Both the position numbers and the translations under genes were made by a program. A DNA stretch of 64,000 nt. Origin: Psychrobacter namhaensis (GTDB lineage: Bacteria; Pseudomonadota; Gammaproteobacteria; Pseudomonadales; Moraxellaceae). The stretch covers positions 124,001-188,000 of the forward strand of contig NZ_JABASS010000002.1 in NCBI RefSeq assembly GCF_016107545.1, in the 5' to 3' direction. The stretch's first letter is position 1. Every line of letters starts with the position of its first letter. Shown here in pieces: positions 61,437 to 64,000 of this stretch. The notes below the pieces were generated by a model. That model was not told the origin of the DNA. It did no database searches and saw nothing but the letters and a program-made list of their open reading frames with translations.

Positions 61437-62438
61437 ATGACCCAGCCTTCTACTTCTGATAACCGCTTACCCAGTGCTGACTTTACCTCAGTAGAGAGTA
61501 AGCCTATAGAAGGCAGTGTTAAGCAGTCGTCTATTTTGTCTGATAATAAGCAGCCTGCAATTGTACATCCTAATTTTGACCCCAATCAGTCTCCTGTAGA
61601 CCCAGCGAGGTCTTTGTCTGATATTCCAGAGCCAACGCGGCGGCTAAATGGCCAATTGCGTAGGCTCTATGGCCATTCAGTGCGGTTTTATCAGCCTTGT
61701 GATGATAGCTTGTCTAAATGGGGATTGATTGCGTCAGAAGCTTTGGCTGAGCATTTGTCACTGTTAAGGGCAGCAAAGCTTGTCGAACTGCCAGCCAGCT
61801 TTTATCACAATAATAGCGAGCAGTCGCTATTATCGGCATTAAATCACATGAACTTGTTGGACATGTCAGACATCCAACCAGCGATTCGCGCTTATCCAAC
61901 ATTGCATCGTTATGGCTTCACCGAGATCGATAGTCCAGCAAAAACCATCAACAGTGCGGGTATCAATACTAAAAACATGGCGACTTCTTCTCTGCGCGCA
62001 TTGACCAAACGTTATAATCCTGACGAGCTACTCAGTAGTCTGTATGCAGATGACTGGCAAGTAATATTGCAGCCGCAGCAGTTTGAGACAGGGGAGGGCA
62101 GCTTGGCTACCGATATTATGGCGTGTAGCGTCGCCGTCCATGCGCTAAAGCAGTGTAGTACGCGTAAAAGTATCAATGAGCGCTATAGCGCGGCGCAGCT
62201 CTGTCAGCACGTGCGCAGCTATCTGCTCAGTCAAATCGGTCTTGAGCCATCACAGCGCCATGCGTACCGTCAGATACGGGTTTTTGCAGGGCATATTATT
62301 GTGGCTGCTTATCATCTAGGCTGGGACATACAAGTGCGGGCTGATGGAGAGTGTTATTTTAATGTGTCATCACGCAGTGGTTTGTTGACTCGTTATCCTA
62401 ATATGCAAGATTATGACATCAATGGTTGGTCAAGCTGA
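61437..62438 (+). CDS. Protein of unknown function
   Basis: A 333-aa protein I do not recognise. The first ~70 residues are polar and low complexity (SVKQSSILSDNKQP, PNFDPNQSPVDP). The remainder is a soluble, mostly helical domain with segments such as LNGQLRRLYGHSVRFYQP and ALTKRYNPDELLSSLYADDW. Three or four cysteines are scattered. GGAG lies five bases before the ATG at 61437; an earlier in-frame ATG has no site. It is between a YeeZ-like gene and pyrE. There are no membrane segments. Confidence 0.75.
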   Translation: MTQPSTSDNRLPSADFTSVESKPIEGSVKQSSILSDNKQPAIVHPNFDPNQSPVDPARSLSDIPEPTRRLNGQLRRLYGHSVRFYQPCDDSLSKWGLIASEALAEHLSLLRAAKLVELPASFYHNNSEQSLLSALNHMNLLDMSDIQPAIRAYPTLHRYGFTEIDSPAKTINSAGINTKNMATSSLRALTKRYNPDELLSSLYADDWQVILQPQQFETGEGSLATDIMACSVAVHALKQCSTRKSINERYSAAQLCQHVRSYLLSQIGLEPSQRHAYRQIRVFAGHIIVAAYHLGWDIQVRADGECYFNVSSRSGLLTRYPNMQDYDINGWSS

Positions 62439-62499
62439 CCTGTAATGCGTACAATAATGCAAATTTTTTGCCCTTCTTTTTGCTAATAGGAAAGTCACA

Positions 62500-63204
62500 A
62501 TGCCTAACGTTCAACATGCTCAAAACCCATCTTTTTCCTCTCATGCTTTTATTCAGCTGGCTTTGGACAATCAAGTGCTGAAGTTTGGCGAGTTTGTACT
62601 CAAGTCTGGCCGTATCAGCCCATACTTTTTTAATGCAGGCCTGCTTGCCACAGGTGAGATGTTATCGCTATTGGCGCGCGGTTATGCGGATGCCCTAGCT
62701 GAGCAAATAAGGGCGACAAATGGCGACAGTAATGAGCAAGAGCTGGTTGTCTTTGGCGCAGCTTACAAGGGCATACCATTTGTGGCAGCAACGGCGCAGG
62801 CACTATGGCTTCACCATGGTATCAATGCCAAATGGGGTTACAATCGCAAAGAAGCCAAAACCCATGGTGAAGGCGGTAATTTAGTGGGGGCGGATGTCAG
62901 TGGCAAAGCGGTTTGGGTGCTTGATGATGTTATTACAGCAGGCACGGCCATGCGTGAAGTGGTCGAGATTTTAGAACAAGCGGGGGCAAGCGTTGCTGGT
63001 ATCATCGTTGCCCTTGACCGTAAAGAAAAAGGTCAGGCGGAGCATTCTGCTATTCAAGAGCTTGCTGCAACACTACAAGTTCCTGTACGCGCCTTAGTCG
63101 ATATCGATGATTTAATCAGCTATTTGGCAGATAAAAACAGTCAATATAAAGATGCTACCCAGCTGGCAAAAATGCAGCACTATCGTGAGCAGTATGGCGT
63201 ATAG
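62500..63204 (+). CDS. pyrE: Orotate phosphoribosyltransferase
   Basis: A 234-aa enzyme of pyrimidine synthesis that makes OMP from orotate and PRPP. The PRPP-binding motif is VWVLDDVITAGTAMRE, and the substrate loop is GAAYKGIPF and KEAKTHGEGGNLVG. N-terminal FGEFVLKSGRISPYFFNAG is diagnostic (cited as LKSGRISPYFFNAG). AGGAAAG lies upstream of the ATG. It lies 61 bases after the unknown gene; gshB follows about 100 bases later. Confidence 0.95.
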   Translation: MPNVQHAQNPSFSSHAFIQLALDNQVLKFGEFVLKSGRISPYFFNAGLLATGEMLSLLARGYADALAEQIRATNGDSNEQELVVFGAAYKGIPFVAATAQALWLHHGINAKWGYNRKEAKTHGEGGNLVGADVSGKAVWVLDDVITAGTAMREVVEILEQAGASVAGIIVALDRKEKGQAEHSAIQELAATLQVPVRALVDIDDLISYLADKNSQYKDATQLAKMQHYREQYGV

Positions 63205-63254
63205 TTTGTTATAGAACGTTTTATAGGCGATACTTTTATTGGCTAAGAGAACGA

Positions 63255-63271
63255 GACGCTGCGATAGCGTC
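63255..63271 (+). repeat. Short hairpin between pyrE and gshB
   Basis: GACGCT-GCGAT-AGCGTC is a perfect 6-bp stem with no T-tract, so it is probably not an efficient terminator. Confidence 0.45.
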
Positions 63272-63303
63272 GCTTGTATTTATCTATTTATAGGACAACG
63301 TAA

Positions 63304-64000
63304 GTGAGCCTTACCATGAGCGCAGAAAATCAAAAAAAATCCTTAAACATCCTCATTATTATGGACCCAATTGAGCGGGTTAATTATAAAAAAGATACTA
63401 GCCTTGCAATGATGTGGGCCGCTCAAGATCGCGGACACCAGCTAGGTTATTGTCAGGTTCATGATTTATGGTTGGATCGTGGCCAATTGATGGTTGATAC
63501 GCAACCTGTTACGGTAAGGCGTGATCCTCAATATTTTTATACGTTAGGCGACGTATCAACAGGTCCGGTCAGCGACTATGACGTGATTTTAATGCGTAAA
63601 GATCCGCCCTTTGACATGCGTTTTATTTATGCAACCTACCTGCTTGACCACGCCAAAGCGGCAGGTGTGCTTGTGGTTAATGATCCACAAGCGATACGAG
63701 ATTGCAACGAGAAGCTATTTGCTACTTGGTTTAGCGATTATATGAGCCCGACGATTGTCACCAGTAAACAGGCGCACATTCGCCAGTTTATCGAGGAGCA
63801 GCAGGACGTTATTGTCAAGCCACTAGATGGTATGGGCGGTACAGGTATCTTCCGTTTAACGGCTGATAGCCCCAATATCGGCGTGACACTTGAGATTTTG
63901 ACGGAGCTTGAGACGCTACCAATTATGGCACAGCGTTATTTGCCTGAGATCAAAGAAGGCGATAAGCGCGTGTTAATTGTCGATGGCGTCGTGATTGATT
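63304..64000 (+). CDS. gshB: Glutathione synthetase (3' end beyond window)
   Basis: ATP-grasp ligase that joins gamma-glutamylcysteine and glycine. Only the first 232 codons are present. The N-terminal segment LNILIIMDPIERVNYKKDTS is typical (cited as MDPIERVNYKKDTSLAMM), followed by LMRKDPPFDMRFIYATYLLD, NDPQAIRDCNEKLFATWF and the ATP-grasp segment IVKPLDGMGGTGIFRL (short forms cited). GTG at 63304 is the likely start, with AGGA eight bases upstream; an ATG four codons later lacks a site. Glutathione ties in with the persulfide dioxygenase and GST-related loci of this window. Confidence 0.95.
   Translation, partial: MSLTMSAENQKKSLNILIIMDPIERVNYKKDTSLAMMWAAQDRGHQLGYCQVHDLWLDRGQLMVDTQPVTVRRDPQYFYTLGDVSTGPVSDYDVILMRKDPPFDMRFIYATYLLDHAKAAGVLVVNDPQAIRDCNEKLFATWFSDYMSPTIVTSKQAHIRQFIEEQQDVIVKPLDGMGGTGIFRLTADSPNIGVTLEILTELETLPIMAQRYLPEIKEGDKRVLIVDGVVID

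Noticed and set aside
1..64000. Search for insertion sequences, prophage genes, CRISPR repeats, toxin-antitoxin pairs and integrases.
   Set aside because: Nothing recognisable was found; gene content is core-like apart from the small accessory clusters described.

Overview
The window reads as a stretch of ordinary chromosome from a moderately low-GC gammaproteobacterium of the Moraxellaceae, most likely Psychrobacter. This rests on my reading of protein sequences (OxyR, AhpC, AhpF, GlyQ/GlyS, Mdh, MiaB, MurJ, PyrE, GshB and others) and on gene content; no database search was run. I see no complete insertion sequence, prophage, CRISPR array, integrase or rRNA operon. One tRNA gene (tRNA-Gly, GCC) is present. 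Both ends cut a gene: a membrane protein at the left and glutathione synthase GshB at the right.

Layout. 1-3.4 kb: truncated membrane protein, PlsC-type acyltransferase, OmpA-family lipoprotein. 3.5-10.5 kb: a Fur-box promoter and a co-directional run imelysin / DUF1111 di-heme protein / imelysin / DUF1513 protein, with a YgjP-like metallopeptidase attached, probably a periplasmic iron-acquisition operon. 10.6-17.5 kb: TPMT-like methyltransferase, HD protein, then peroxide defence: oxyR divergent from ahpC, and ahpF about 2 kb further on. 17.6-23.6 kb: a sulfur/persulfide neighbourhood with a broken GST gene, two DUF442 sulfurtransferase-like proteins, a SulP transporter, a BigR-type ArsR regulator divergent from a persulfide dioxygenase, a DUF2892 protein, a methyltransferase and a thioredoxin-2-like protein with a CQPC active site. 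23.7-26.5 kb: small lipoprotein, SirB-like protein, BolA, M48 protease, tRNA-Gly. 26.6-34.4 kb: redox accessory genes (SDR plus MBL-fold pair, LysR regulator divergent from DoxX/FMN reductase/DUF1275, two pirins, a nitroreductase). 34.5-37.0 kb: Mpo1-like protein, PnuC and NadR (nicotinamide riboside salvage). 37.6-46 kb: PspC, GlyQ/GlyS, ZapA with a coiled-coil partner, YgfB, ArgE, LysE exporter. 46-58 kb: MiaB, soluble lytic transglycosylase, a degenerate RNase T2-like protein, Mdh, DUF2789, RibF, GNAT, lipoprotein, MurJ, AmpD. 58-64 kb: DUF4105 protein, YeeZ-like epimerase, an unknown protein, PyrE, GshB.

How the parts fit. Two stress regulons can be read from the DNA. A Fur-box promoter drives the imelysin operon, with sigma70 hexamers embedded in a 16/19 Fur match. 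OxyR keeps both redox cysteines, and a 17-bp ATAG-N9-CTAT palindrome lies at nearly the same distance upstream of a -10-like hexamer in front of both ahpC and ahpF. The third coherent unit is sulfide/persulfide detoxification, where the DUF442 and dioxygenase domains that are fused in Blh proteins occur as separate genes.

No wholly new system is obvious. The observations most worth following are the peroxide operator pair, the split persulfide module with its in-frame GST remnant, a NadR whose adenylyltransferase motifs have decayed, and an RNase T2-like secreted protein lacking the catalytic histidines downstream of a Fur-like repeat.
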